NCBI RefSeq assembly: GCF_020379485.1
Contig: NC_063442.1
Location: 16,552,009 to 16,616,008, forward strand
Direction of reading: 5' to 3'
Length of the DNA: 64,000 nucleotides
From: Brassica napus
Taxonomy: Eukaryota; Streptophyta; Magnoliopsida; Brassicales; Brassicaceae
The notes under the pieces are model-generated. The model made no database searches and was not told where the DNA came from. It saw only the letters and a program-made list of their open reading frames with translations. Below, piece by piece: positions 35,836 through 47,050 of this stretch; within the stretch, counting starts at the first letter, position 1, and each line of letters begins with the position of its first letter. The position numbers and the translations under genes were made by a program.

Positions 35836-36862
35836 TCCCTTATATACTAAAACGCAAGTCGCCTAACGAATCAAACTTTGACACGTGGAATTTAAAAAAA
35901 AAAATGATTTGAAAAATACAGAAAAGCAATCACATGTTTTGTTCATCAAAATATGGAAGTTTCACAATTTCAAATAACCAACATTTTATGAATTCCTCAT
36001 ACACGGATGAATCATGTGAATCAATAAAAAAATCAAGAAAAGCTAATTAATTATCAACATAATAATTAAAATATAAATCTATTAAAAATCAAACTGTTTA
36101 AAAATAACAGTTTCTATAAAGAACTCCACGATCCCTATTCTCATGGCATGATCTCAAACTATTTAATTTTCTCAAAAAAAATTCAAAATGTCATTTAAAA
36201 AAAAAATCAAAAGTATACTACGTTCAGTTGATTTCAAATATTTATGTAAGTGCAAAACAAGAATCCCTATTTTTTACAAAACCACTTTCCAAAATGACTT
36301 TCGTAAATCCTTCCCTCTCAATGTCAACTGCTTCACCTCTTATAAAACATTCAGTTACGGTTTTTACTTTTAAATATTCTTTTATTTGTTTCACTTTTTG
36401 GCCTAAGAATACACAGCAGAGAAGAGAACCTTTTTTTTTCTCTTCTTCGTCTCCACAGTTTCATCTTCTTGGTAATTTTATTTTGTTTTCGAATTTGGCA
36501 AAAATTATTTAAATTCATTTCTTCTCTTTTTCCGAACACTATTCTATTATATTTTTCTGCATGATTCAAAGTTGAGGATTTGATCATAGTATACCTCTGT
36601 TTTGCAGTTTAAACTTTCACAAAATGGTGAAAAACAGAGCTTTCTTTCACACAATATTACTACCAGAAGCCTAAAGTTATTCTCAGCATGACAAGTTATT
36701 CTTATAGAAAAAGGTAAACACGACTGGATTTAAATCATGGTATGAGAAAATCTGTTTAAGAACTTCTTTTTATTCTGTTTAAATAGAATTCTTTGATTGT
36801 TTTATCAGAATTTTACCTAGCTGCAATTTTTATATCAAAACATTTTCAATTAAATTATAATT
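35836..36862 (+). mobile_element. Helitron 5' portion, interrupted by a Mutator-like element
   Basis: TCCCTTATATACTAAAACGC, preceded by A, resembles the 5' end of the complete Helitron at 41088 (TCTCTTATATACTAAAGCAC). The same downstream order of motifs follows (TTTGACACGTGGA, then CCCTATTCTCATGGCA). No 3' hairpin is found before position 36862, where the Mutator-like element begins. Whether its tail continues after 41040 is unclear. Confidence 0.55.
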
Positions 36863-37014
36863 GGGGTTTTTGCCAAAACTAACCTAAAACTTGATTTTAA
36901 TCCCAAACCTATACCCAAACTTGAATCAAATGCAAACCTAACCTAAAAGCCTAGTGAAATTACAGCTCAGCCCTTTGTGACCAAACAAAAAAACAGAAGC
37001 CATTTTTATGTGGT

Positions 37015-37865
37015 CGTCTGAGTCGTCTGAGATGTTGGAAGTCGTCTGGACGACTGAAGTGTAAGTCGTCTGGTACCAGTTTATTTAAAAATAATTTATA
37101 AATCTTGTAAAAAAATATTTTGATGCGTAAAAAATAAAAATCAAGTAATTTTAAACAGTTTTAACTGATATAAATTAAGATATGATAAAATTGATTTGTT
37201 TTGAAGATAGATGAGTGGAAGTAGTGAATCATGAAATACTTTGGTTTAGGAGTTTGGCAAACATATGTTGTAGTATTGTATGTATTGTTAGGGTTAGATT
37301 TTGGAAAACTAAAATGTTTTTTTCAAAAATTAGTTTTCACCTATATGTGTTTATTTCTGTGTATAGTAAACATTTTTCAAGTTTGATTTGGTTTTATGAA
37401 GTGTTTATTAGATAATTAAGTTTAGGGGTTATGTTTAGGGCGTGGACGACTTATATTTCAGTCGTCTGTTGAATAATTTACCCGGACAACGTATATTTCA
37501 GTCGTCCACATCGTACCGAACCTTATATTTTACCAATGTACGTTTTAACCTAACCGGATCATTTTACTCGGACGACTTACATTTCAGTCGTCTGGTGAAA
37601 AAATTAAAACAGACGACTTACATGTAAGTCGTCCAAATATTCCCGCCTAAAATTTTTTTAAAAAATTATTTTCCCGCTTAAATAATTTAAACCAGACGAC
37701 TTACTTGTAAGTCGTCTGGAAAGTCTTCTATTTTAGTTTCCCGCTAAAAATATTTAATTTCCCGCTAAAAATATTAAACTCTTCTGGACGACTTACATGT
37801 AAGTCGTCTGTTTTAATTTCTTCACCAGACGACTGAAATGTAAGTCGTCCAGGAAGTCGTCTGAG
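37015..37865. repeat. 5' palindrome array of the MULE-like element
   Basis: About 18 AGTCGTC/GACGACT heptamers, largely paired as palindromes such as GACGACTTACATTTCAGTCG and GACGACTTACATGTAAGTCG. Spacers include short AT-rich units, some repeated (AAAATATTTAATTTCCCGCT). Confidence 0.9.
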
Positions 37866-37903
37866 TCAAAAATATTTAACCTAATTGGATTTTTTGTCTC
37901 CCT

Positions 37904-37911
37904 ATATAAGG
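37904..37911 (+). promoter_or_regulatory. Possible TATA box inside the MULE-like element
   Basis: TATATAAG sits upstream of a pyrimidine-rich leader-like stretch (TCTCTCTCCTCCTCTC), suggesting an internal transcription unit reading into the duplicated central part. No sizeable open frame starts here. Confidence 0.4.
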
Positions 37912-38000
37912 AAAAATTTACACATTCTCTCTCCTCCTCTCAAATGGGTGCAACAAAAATATAATGTTCATCATTCTAAAACTCTCCAACCTCTCTCTAA

Positions 38001-39030
38001 TCTCTTTGACTTGAAAACACCAAACTTTATATGAATTTTTCAGTTTTGTCTCATGTATTTTTTACTAATCTATCTCTTTTGCAGGTTTTTAATCAAATGG
38101 TACTCATCTTCCACTAATTTAGAGGTAGATCTATTAATTTTAGATATGTATTTTTGTGTGTTCTATAAATGTAGATTTATCTAATATTCCACTCATTTTC
38201 TCTATTTTTAAGTCATTTGAACGTTTTTGGATATGCAGGTTTTTCAGATTTGGATTTGATGTGCAGGTTTCTCAGATCTGGAAGACTTCTGGAACGACTT
38301 ACCTGTTAGTCGTCTGGACTTCTTGGAAGTCTTCTGACAAAGTCGTCTGGACTTCCAGGAAGTCTTCTGACAAAGTCGTCTGGACTTCCAGGAAGTCGTC
38401 TGGACTTCCAGGAAGTCGTCTGGACTTCCAGGAAGTCGTCTGGATTTTTCTGAGCGTTTTGGTAAGTTCTTATGTCTGATTTTTCTTCATTTGGTAACTT
38501 CTTGTTGTATAAAGTTCTTACTTTTTTCCCAAACTAAAACTCTCAAAACCCACTCTAATCTCTTTGACTTGAAAACACCAAACTTTATATGAATTTTTCA
38601 ATTTTGTCTCATGTCTTTCTTACTAATCTATTTTTTTTTGCAGGTTTTTAATTAGATGGTACTCATCTTCCACTAATTTAAAGGTAGATCTATTATTTTT
38701 AGATATGTATTTTTGTGTGTTCTGTAAAGGTAGATTTATCTAATCTTCCACTCATTTTTTTCTGTTTTTAAGCTATTTGAACGTTTTTGAATATGCAGGT
38801 TTTTCAGATCTGGATTTAATATGCAGGTTTTTCAGATCTGGAAGACTTCTGGGACGACTTACTTGTTAGTCGTCTGGAAGTCGTCTGGAAGTCGTCTGGA
38901 CTTCCTAAAGGTCGTCTGGACTTCCTGTAAAGTCGTCTGGAAGTCGTCTGAACTTCCTAAAAGTCTTCTGGCAAAGTCGTCTGAACTTCCTAGAAGTCGT
39001 CTGGACTTCTTAGAAGTCGTCTGGTCTTGT
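38001..39030 (+). repeat. Internal 558-bp duplication of the MULE-like element
   Basis: TCTCTTTGACTTGAAAACAC at 38001 recurs at 38559. Both copies proceed through CTTTATATGAATTTTTCA, TTTGCAGGTTTTTAAT, GGTACTCATCTTCCACTAAT and CAGATCTGGAAGACTTCTGG into a run of direct AGTCGTCTGGACTTCC units. In the first copy the 20-bp phrase TCGTCTGGACTTCCAGGAAG repeats nearly perfectly several times (38345-38450). Confidence 0.9.
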
Positions 39031-39614
39031 CTACTCAAGTGGAATTCAAGCTTGTCTTTGTAGATGAATGATCTATAATAGTTTTGTTTGTGGTCTGTTT
39101 TGTGAATTGCATGTATACTCTTTTAGTTGTGAATTTTTTGTAAAATCAGTAATAATATTTTCCAAGATGTATTAAATGTGCTAACAATGTGTTTACACAT
39201 TTACAAATCAATGAAATAATAGACTTCAGTAGCCTTTTTCTTATCTTTGGATCTCTCATATGCAATAATAAACTCCAATGGCCTTTTTCTCATCTTAATA
39301 AACAAGAATGTTGGTAGCTTCATATTGATACAACATTTTAAGAAGCATTTTAACCCTTCTTCCAACTCATAACAATAGTCATCATTATTGTCTATAACAA
39401 TAATACTTAAGAGATGGAAACAAACAATAGTAACTAGTCAAAGCATATCATATTTTTATAAGTTTGCATTGAAAAACTTAGTCAAATTTAGTAAAACTAA
39501 GGGAGAGAACATATTTTGTAAATATGAGTTTTACATATCTTGAAGTTACTTATCACTCTTAAAAATACAAGTTATTCAAAAACTAACGTAGAAGACTTAA
39601 AAACTAGTGGAGAA

Positions 39615-40490
39615 GACGCGGACGACTTCAATCTAAGTTGTCTAGACGACTAAACTATATGTCGTCTGGTCAACGCAAAGGTTATTTTTGCAATTGACTT
39701 TGAAATCTGTTATTTCGGACGACTGAAAGTTAAGTCGTCTACTATTGTTTGGTTAAAAAAAAACTCCAAAAAAGCTAGACGACTTACATTTCAGTCGTCA
39801 GAGGTTAGTTTTGCATTTGACTGGATTATTTCAGAAGTTTCACTTTTTGGACGACTTACATTTCAGTCGTCTAGTGAAAATTAAAATAATAATATTTTTT
39901 TAAAAGTAGACGACTTACAGTTAAGTCGTCATAGGTTAGTTTTGCAATTGAAAAAAAAAACTTCAAATTTAATTATATACAGACGACTTATAATTCAGTC
40001 GTCCACGAGACGACTGAAATGTAAGTCGTCCAGTATTTACGAGGTTTGACCAGAATCTCGGAAAAAAATCCTGGACGACTTACAATTAAGTCGTCTGGTG
40101 GACGACTGAATTATAAGTCGTCTGTGTATAATTAAATCTTGAAGTTTTTTTTTTCAATTGCAAAACTAACCTATGACTACTTAATTGTAAGTCGTTTACT
40201 TTAAAAAATATGTTATTATTTTAATTTTCGCCAGACGACTGAAATGTAAGTCGTCTGGGGAAGTCAAAATTCTGAAATTATCCAGTCAAATGCAAAACTA
40301 ACCTATGACGACTGAAATGTAAGTCGTCTAGGTTCTTTGGAATTTTTTTTGAAACCAAACAATAGTAGACGACTTAACTTTCAGTCGTCTCAGGTTACAG
40401 ATTTCAAAGTCAATTGCAAAAATAACCTCTGCGTTGACCAGACGACTTCCAGGTAAGTCGTCTACAGCCAGACGACTTCCAAGTAAGTCG
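39615..40490. repeat. Long inverted repeat (hairpin arms ~420 bp, loop ~37 nt)
   Basis: The left arm (about 39615-40033) is the near-complement of the right arm (about 40071-40490). For example GGTCAACGCAAAGGTTATTT (39671) pairs with AAATAACCTCTGCGTTGACC (40421), and TTTTGCAATTGAAAAAAAAA (39940) pairs with TTTTTTTTTCAATTGCAAAA (40146). The loop is 40034-40070. A transcript through here would form one of the longest hairpins in the window. The AGTCGTC palindromes lie within both arms. Confidence 0.9.
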
Positions 40491-41087
40491 TCTACAGCCA
40501 GACGACTTCCCAGTAAGTCATCTGACGAACAGATCTGGAAAAAAACTCGATGTCATACCTTAAATTGGTGAGATAAGTTCTTAGCATACATAAGGCTTCT
40601 CCAAGCACACAGAATCACAAACGAAAGTTACCCACCCATAATCGTTAGCTTCTATGACTCTATGAACCATAAAAATTTTAGAATCAAAATCTTGGGTTTT
40701 TTTAGCTCATTGTGGAGAGAAAGTGAGAGATATGTTGTGTTTAGTTCACAAGAATGGAAAAAGAAGAAGGGTAAATCGATTTTGGGAGCATTAAGAGCTT
40801 CAAATTGGTTGTTCTTGGTGGTTGTGGTATTGATGACAATGGCAATCTTGTAATTACTTGAAGATGATGAGGGTGAGAGAGTAAAAATGTCATTTTCAAA
40901 AAAAAAAGAAAAAAATTTGATGGTATTTTCGTAAATTATATGAACTTGTGGGGTGAATAGGGTAAAACCAATTTTCAAAAAAAAAAGGAGATTGGTTTTG
41001 TGTTTGACTTTAAGTTGTAGGTCAATTTTGCAAAAACCCCATTATAATTTATCATAATTTTATTGTTTCATTTTGTTCAATATTTCA

Positions 41088-41627
41088 TCTCTTATATACT
41101 AAAGCACAAGTCACATAACCAACAAAATTTTGACATGTAGATTATATTTTTCCAAAAAAAAAATTAATTAATAATCTACATGATTAAAAATCTAAGCCAT
41201 TTACAAAATTAATTTATTTAGAAAAATAACTACCTAACAAAAAAAACTCAACGAGACCACTATCCCTAATTCCATGGCACAGTTTTAGTTGTTTTATTTT
41301 CTATATAATTTTCAAGTAACTAATTTTTATCTATCTTCTCTCTTTCTCTTAATCATTTCATCTCTTCATCATTTTAGCTATAAAAATCAATAGAGCATTA
41401 TGACTACTTTTTATTCAAATCCATTTTTCTCTGCTTCTCAAAATTCTTTTATTCTTTGATGTATGAATTTATGCAAATACACATTAACACTCTTCTAGAT
41501 ATATTATCTAAATTCTATGTGATGTTAGTATATTTTAACAAGAAAATGCAGTGTTAATACATGTTAAAGATTTAAACTTAAGAAATTATTACCCGTACGT
41601 AGTACGTAGTACGGGGCTAAACACTAG
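41088..41627 (+). mobile_element. Complete 540-bp non-autonomous Helitron
   Basis: It starts TCTCTTATATACTAAAGCAC after an A. It ends with the hairpin CCGTAC-GTAGTACGTA-GTACGG (41593-41614), a ~10-nt spacer and CTAG (41624-41627) followed by T. All canonical features are present. There is no coding sequence. Its 3' end lies seven bases before a TATA box of the next gene. Confidence 0.88.
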
Positions 41628-41633
41628 TATAAC

Positions 41634-41640
41634 TATAAAT
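41634..41640 (+). promoter_or_regulatory. TATA box of the double-NAC gene
   Basis: TATAAAT occurs 152 bp before the ATG, followed by a pyrimidine-rich leader (41660-41750) typical of plant 5'UTRs. The Helitron ends immediately upstream. Confidence 0.6.
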
Positions 41641-41791
41641 CACATCTACAAAACTAAATATCACATCTCTTCTGCTTCTTCATCTTCTTCGTCCCAAGAG
41701 AAACAAAGTCTGCTTTGCTTCTTGTTCTTCTTGCTTTTCTCTCTAGATCTCTGATATTCAATCGAGTTTCATACTTTTCTAAGAAGAAGAC

Positions 41792-42922
41792 ATGGAAGAT
41801 CAGTCGATAATATCTCAAGAAGACATGGAAGATGAGTCGATAGTATCTCAAGAAGACATGGGAGACGACTACTCTATATTATCTCAAGAAGAAAACCAAA
41901 TCGAACCAGAAGACGAGATCATGGTCTCGTACTATCTGAAGATGATGATCAACAACCGCAAATCATGGCCTGACCACTTTCTCCGAGACGAAGAAGCAAA
42001 CGTGTACAACCTGAATCCATGGAGTTCCTTCAACGCTCCGAACTCTGATCACTACTTCATCTTCGTCAAACGCAGAACAGATTCTTGCGGTAAGACCGAT
42101 GGAAGTGCGTCTGGTTGCTGGAGGATCATGGCTCGTGATAAACTGATCAAGTGCGAGGAGACCGGGAGGATTCTAGGGTTCAAGAAGATTCTCAAGTTCT
42201 GTGAAAACAACAAGAAACGATCAAAGGAACAGGAAGAAGAAGAAGAGATCATCTGGGTGATGGAAGAGTATAGGCTCGTCGATAAATGGAAGCAAGATCA
42301 AGTGATTTGCACGATTAGGGAATTGCTACAACATGAGGTTACTACCTTGCTCGCCAAGCATCTCTCGTTTCTCCCTAAATGGATCAGACCCTTTTCTCGC
42401 AAAAACTTGCCGATGTGGGATCTCTGTGTACCGGATCCACCAAGGGATGAGATCATCTCGTACCATCTGAAGATGTGTGTGGATGTTCGAAACGACTGGC
42501 CTAGCCATTTCCTCCCAAGCGAACAAGTGTACGGTGTAGCTCCGTGGATGATCGTGGATCCTGATCAGAGCTCCGTCGACCTACAAGAGGGACCCTACTT
42601 CTTCGTTAACCGCACGGAGAGTTCTGGTCGGACAGACGGATGCGATGGAGGTTGCTGGAGGATCATGAGACGAGACAGAGTGATCACTTCGAAGAGAAAC
42701 AAGGTTCTTGGGTTCAAGAGGCTGTTCAAGTTCTGCGTCAAGGGGGAAGCAGAACCAGTTTACAAGTTTTGGGCAGATGAGAAGTATAAAGTGAACGAGC
42801 TTAAGGTGACTTGGGTAATGGATGAGTATAGGCTGGCTAAGAAGAAGGAACAAGGTAAAGTGATTTGCAGGATTCGCCTTCTCTTCCCATTACCACTTAA
42901 ATGTCATCTTAAACATTTCTAG
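41792..42922 (+). CDS. Protein with two tandem NAC-like domains, intronless
   Basis: One open frame of 376 aa. After an acidic start with three near-repeats of the SQEDMED/SQEE type (residues 1-35), there are two NAC-like halves of about 150 residues each. The first runs about 42-190, the second about 215-365. Each has a start like DEIxxxYHLKM, a WP.HFL motif, a YFF/FVxRRT strand, the GCWRIM..D core, a VLGFKKxLKFC strand and WVM(D/E)EYRL. These correspond to NAC subdomains A, C, D and E, and the last is a strong NAC signature. Canonical NAC genes have two or more introns and one domain; this gene has none and two. Both halves lack the usual subdomain B and a C-terminal activation region, so DNA binding is uncertain. 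Similar atypical NACs occur in Brassicaceae. Confidence 0.8.
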   Translation: MEDQSIISQEDMEDESIVSQEDMGDDYSILSQEENQIEPEDEIMVSYYLKMMINNRKSWPDHFLRDEEANVYNLNPWSSFNAPNSDHYFIFVKRRTDSCGKTDGSASGCWRIMARDKLIKCEETGRILGFKKILKFCENNKKRSKEQEEEEEIIWVMEEYRLVDKWKQDQVICTIRELLQHEVTTLLAKHLSFLPKWIRPFSRKNLPMWDLCVPDPPRDEIISYHLKMCVDVRNDWPSHFLPSEQVYGVAPWMIVDPDQSSVDLQEGPYFFVNRTESSGRTDGCDGGCWRIMRRDRVITSKRNKVLGFKRLFKFCVKGEAEPVYKFWADEKYKVNELKVTWVMDEYRLAKKKEQGKVICRIRLLFPLPLKCHLKHF

Positions 42923-43188
42923 GAATAACTTGAGGATTCCAAGTGTGTTTCTCATGTTTTACGCATATTCATTCAGATTCTGTTTCTATTTCATTTTCTC
43001 TCTGTCTTTAAAATCTATACAACTGGTGATGACTGGTTAGTTCTGTATAGTTCTATATTCAATCTATGGGGAACACACACACATTGTTACGTTTTTACAC
43101 AGAGCATCTCTGTTTCTGATAGTTTGATCCATAGCTTTGAAGATTTGAGTGAGTGAATATGGTTTGGCGAGCTTACTATGCATTAGTT

Positions 43189-43245
43189 GTCCCACATCGG
43201 AAAGCCAACTTGTCTTACTACACCAAACATGAGAGTATATATATA
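43189..43245 (+). promoter_or_regulatory. snRNA-type USE plus TATA-like motif
   Basis: GTCCCACATCG (43189-43199) equals the plant snRNA upstream sequence element consensus RTCCCACATCG. A TATATATATA stretch starts at 43236, 36 nt after it, near the spacing known for Pol II snRNA promoters. The sequence downstream is not a recognisable U snRNA. The same word also occurs in some LTRs, so chance or a retroelement remnant is possible. Confidence 0.35.
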
Positions 43246-43280
43246 GGGTTCCATATATTAGTTAAATAAATGTAGTTTTA

Positions 43281-43385
43281 ATGAAGCGTTACAAAGATCC
43301 TTTTGAAGCCGCCATTGAGGAGGAGCATGATGCATCTTCTCTAGACTCACCTGTTTGGCCTTCTCCGTCAGGCGAAGAAACTTAA
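43281..43385 (+). CDS. Possible small acidic peptide (34 aa) or gene remnant
   Basis: ATG at 43281 to TAA at 43383-43385. The peptide starts MKRYKDPFEAAIEEEHD and is followed by a Ser/Pro-rich tail. Amino-acid usage looks protein-like, and the frame follows the USE/TATA-like motifs. I do not recognise it; it could be a truncated first exon of a lost gene. Confidence 0.3.
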   Translation: MKRYKDPFEAAIEEEHDASSLDSPVWPSPSGEET

Positions 43386-44680
43386 GATCTCTGAGGATAT
43401 ATATGGAAGCTGATCTCATAGTTTAAAACATTTTTGTAATAAAATCCTTTCTATTAATTTGCCAAATTACCAAAACTGAGTTTAGAATACAAAAACAGTT
43501 CTGATGGTGCCGAAATTCGTTCCTAGTTGTGTTTCCTCTATCGTTATCTCTGAGCTGTAGACAAAAGATGTAGATCTAACTCATGTACTGATACTCTTTT
43601 TTTTTTTTAAAGTTATTGTTGATTTTTCTTATTTTATCAAAGTAAAAAGTATAGTCTATGGTAAAAAAAAAAAGAAATATTTTTCTTGTAAATTAAAGTT
43701 ATTAAATAATATATATAAGTTAAATTTGTATTTATTTTACCTTTATCAACTCTATTAAAAAAATATTTTTCTTGTAAATAAAAGTTATTAAATAATATAT
43801 ATAAGTTAAATTATTGTATTTAAAAAGTCATACAATTAAATATTAACAAAATAAACCATTGATTATGTAAAACAAATATCAACGTATACAAAAACAAAAA
43901 TAAACATCTGTGCCAATCAAAATGTAGTTTATATTAAAACTAGCGAATCTTTTTGTTGTATAATATGCATTAATCTATATTGAATTAATTTGTAGAAGTT
44001 GAGCTTTATTTAATTCACATATATGTTGGGCCTGGTCCTCGGTTTAACATTGTTTTGGTTTTGGTTTCGTCATTCAATCAAGACCTCACTGAATTCTTTG
44101 ATAGTTCTTTCTTTACTGAAATAATCCACAGCAATATAAAACAGTCGATCAAAAATAATGACCCGGCCATTAACCTGCAAACTCGACCAACCTCTGTTAT
44201 TCACCAATTTTAATTTTGCGTATTAAAGACCTGAGACGAGACCTAAGACACTATTGATAACATCTTTTGGAATGACGAATCTTCCAAATTACTAAACTTC
44301 TTAAGCTATTGAATATAAGCAGCCACATTACACTTGAATGGTCCTTGAAGAGAAGACCAATAAGTGCAGAGTGGGATATCCCTAAACCTCACCTACCTCT
44401 GAAGACAACTTCAAGCTACAAACACCCCTATGCTTTCAGAAGTAACAGCTAAGCAAAACAGCAAGTTTCACCGCATCTACAACGTAACCAAACATTTAAG
44501 AATAGAGTCGACATGGAAACATTCGAATGGTCTTAAAAGAGATAGGAAACAGAGGTCATCAATTATTTAATAGAGGCTTTATAACGCCTCAAACACACAA
44601 ACCAACCATGATAAGTTTTAAAGAAAACGGAAGTAAAAACGCAGACATTGTTGTTTCATGATACGACAGAGGACAAAGAC

Positions 44681-45877
<1,197 letters not shown>

Positions 45878-45972
45878 CTTTGATTCGTAAATTCGCGAGA
45901 GAGAGAGAGAGCTATAGAATTGAGAATGATTGGTTTATCGATTTGTGAAGGAGAAGAGGTGTTTAGGGTTTG

Positions 45973-46054
45973 ATTTATACAAAGAGGATGAGGAAGACTC
46001 GGTCACGAGAAAGCTACGGCTGTGAAGTAATAGCGAATAAAAGTTTGACACGTG
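45973..46054 (-). promoter_or_regulatory. Core promoter of polyubiquitin copy 2: TATA box and G-box
   Basis: TATAAAT on the minus strand at 45973-45979 and CACGTG at 46049-46054 within GACACGTGT, at the same relative places as in copy 1. Confidence 0.75.
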
Positions 46055-47050
46055 TTAAAATGACGCGTATTGAGCGTTAGCTACACGCAACCTTTTAATG
46101 GAAAGATAATCTTTTCTTTTCTTTGCCTTGATTTTTGGTTTAGGAAAAGTATATTTGAGTTGATAAATAACCCCACTGACTCGTTTGTTGGCTGCTTACT
46201 ATTTTAACGCCGTTTCTTTACTAACTCCACAACAACCACAGTTTTTAACGGGCCGTAACAGAAGCCGACGTTGTCATTTAACGGATCGTTAAGATCGATG
46301 CTATTATTATCTTTCTTTTATTTTAAATCAACGGTGGAGCTAAAAATGCCAATAATTGAACCGTGCCAATTATCTTTCTTTTCTTTATTTTTCCTTTTTA
46401 ATGCAAGTGGAGTTTTTAATTAATTTAAAAATAATGGAATCTTCCTGAAAATAACATAATGTTTATGATTTTTTAGTGGTTTTGGATATTTCCATGATTG
46501 TGGTATCAAGTTGGCAAATGGGGTTTTTAGTTTTGAGTTTCAAATTAAGAACTTTTCCTGAAAATAATTTTGTTTTTTAGTGGTTAAGGATATTTGCTTG
46601 ATTTTGGTATCAAATTGGCAAATGGGTCTAAATATTTAAGTTAATTTACACATCAACGGACCTTGTTTGGGCCTGTCTCGTATTTAAGATATCGGGTTTA
46701 TTCAGTCAATGAAAGCCTTGTCGAATGATTTTATTTGTTGATAGTACTTCTGACAGGAGGGGGCTTTATGTTGTTTTTCCAAACAGAAGTACGAAAGATG
46801 CGTCTGAAAGAGGAAGCTAGATTGGACAAGACGTATTGGTTCTTGAGATTGTTAGTGGCAAGAAGTGTAGGCTACACTGTGTAGCAGTTTCTATTAAATA
46901 GATAGCTCAGTTTGTAATCTGGTTACACATGTGTCCTAAGTTCTTGTCTACAACAGCTTATGTGAATTTGGCAGATTATTACTGTGAGGAGTCATTAGAT
47001 TCAATTTCCAGATGATCACCTATAGCTCCGTTACATTTCATGTGCCTACA
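46055..47050. other. Intergenic interval
   Basis: About 1 kb. Two similar ~90-bp stretches (TTTTTAGTGGTTTTGGATAT near 46470 and TTTTTAGTGGTTAAGGATAT near 46573, each followed by TTGGCAAATGGG) form a degenerate direct repeat. Around 46740-46890 the composition looks transcribed, but no protein is recognised. Confidence 0.45.

Larger units (their letters stand above)
36863..41040. mobile_element. Mutator-like (MULE) non-autonomous element packed with AGTCGTC palindromes
   Basis: The 4178-bp element begins GGGGTTTTTGCCAAAACTAA and ends with the complement of GGGGTTTTTGCAAAATTGAC, terminal inverted repeats that remain similar for about 30 bp. It is flanked by a perfect 9-bp direct repeat ATTATAATT (36854-36862 and 41041-41049), the target-duplication length of Mutator-like elements. 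The interior holds about 60 copies (by eye) of AGTCGTC or GACGACT, mostly as ~22-bp palindromes of the form GACGACTTA-N-TAAGTCGTC, in a 5' arm (37015-37865), a central direct-repeat part (38280-39025) and a 3' arm (39610-40520). No transposase is seen. Class assignment rests on target-duplication length and TIRs. Confidence 0.8.
42923..44680. other. Intergenic interval, double-NAC gene to polyubiquitin copy 2
   Basis: About 1.75 kb. It holds the NAC 3'UTR, an snRNA-type promoter-like motif pair with a 34-codon frame (43189-43385), an 86-bp offset direct repeat (AAATATTTTTCTTGTAAAT at 43675 and 43761) and AT-rich DNA. No further gene is supported. Confidence 0.5.

Noticed and set aside
38156..38479. 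107-codon open frame rich in SSD/KVVWTSRK repeats
   Set aside because: The peptide is only a translation of the tandem AGTCGTCTGGACTTCC repeat; no family resemblance.
37015..40520. Regularly spaced palindromic repeats that look CRISPR-like
   Set aside because: Spacers are not unique, the repeats vary, there are no cas genes and the DNA is plant nuclear. They are internal repeats of a transposon.
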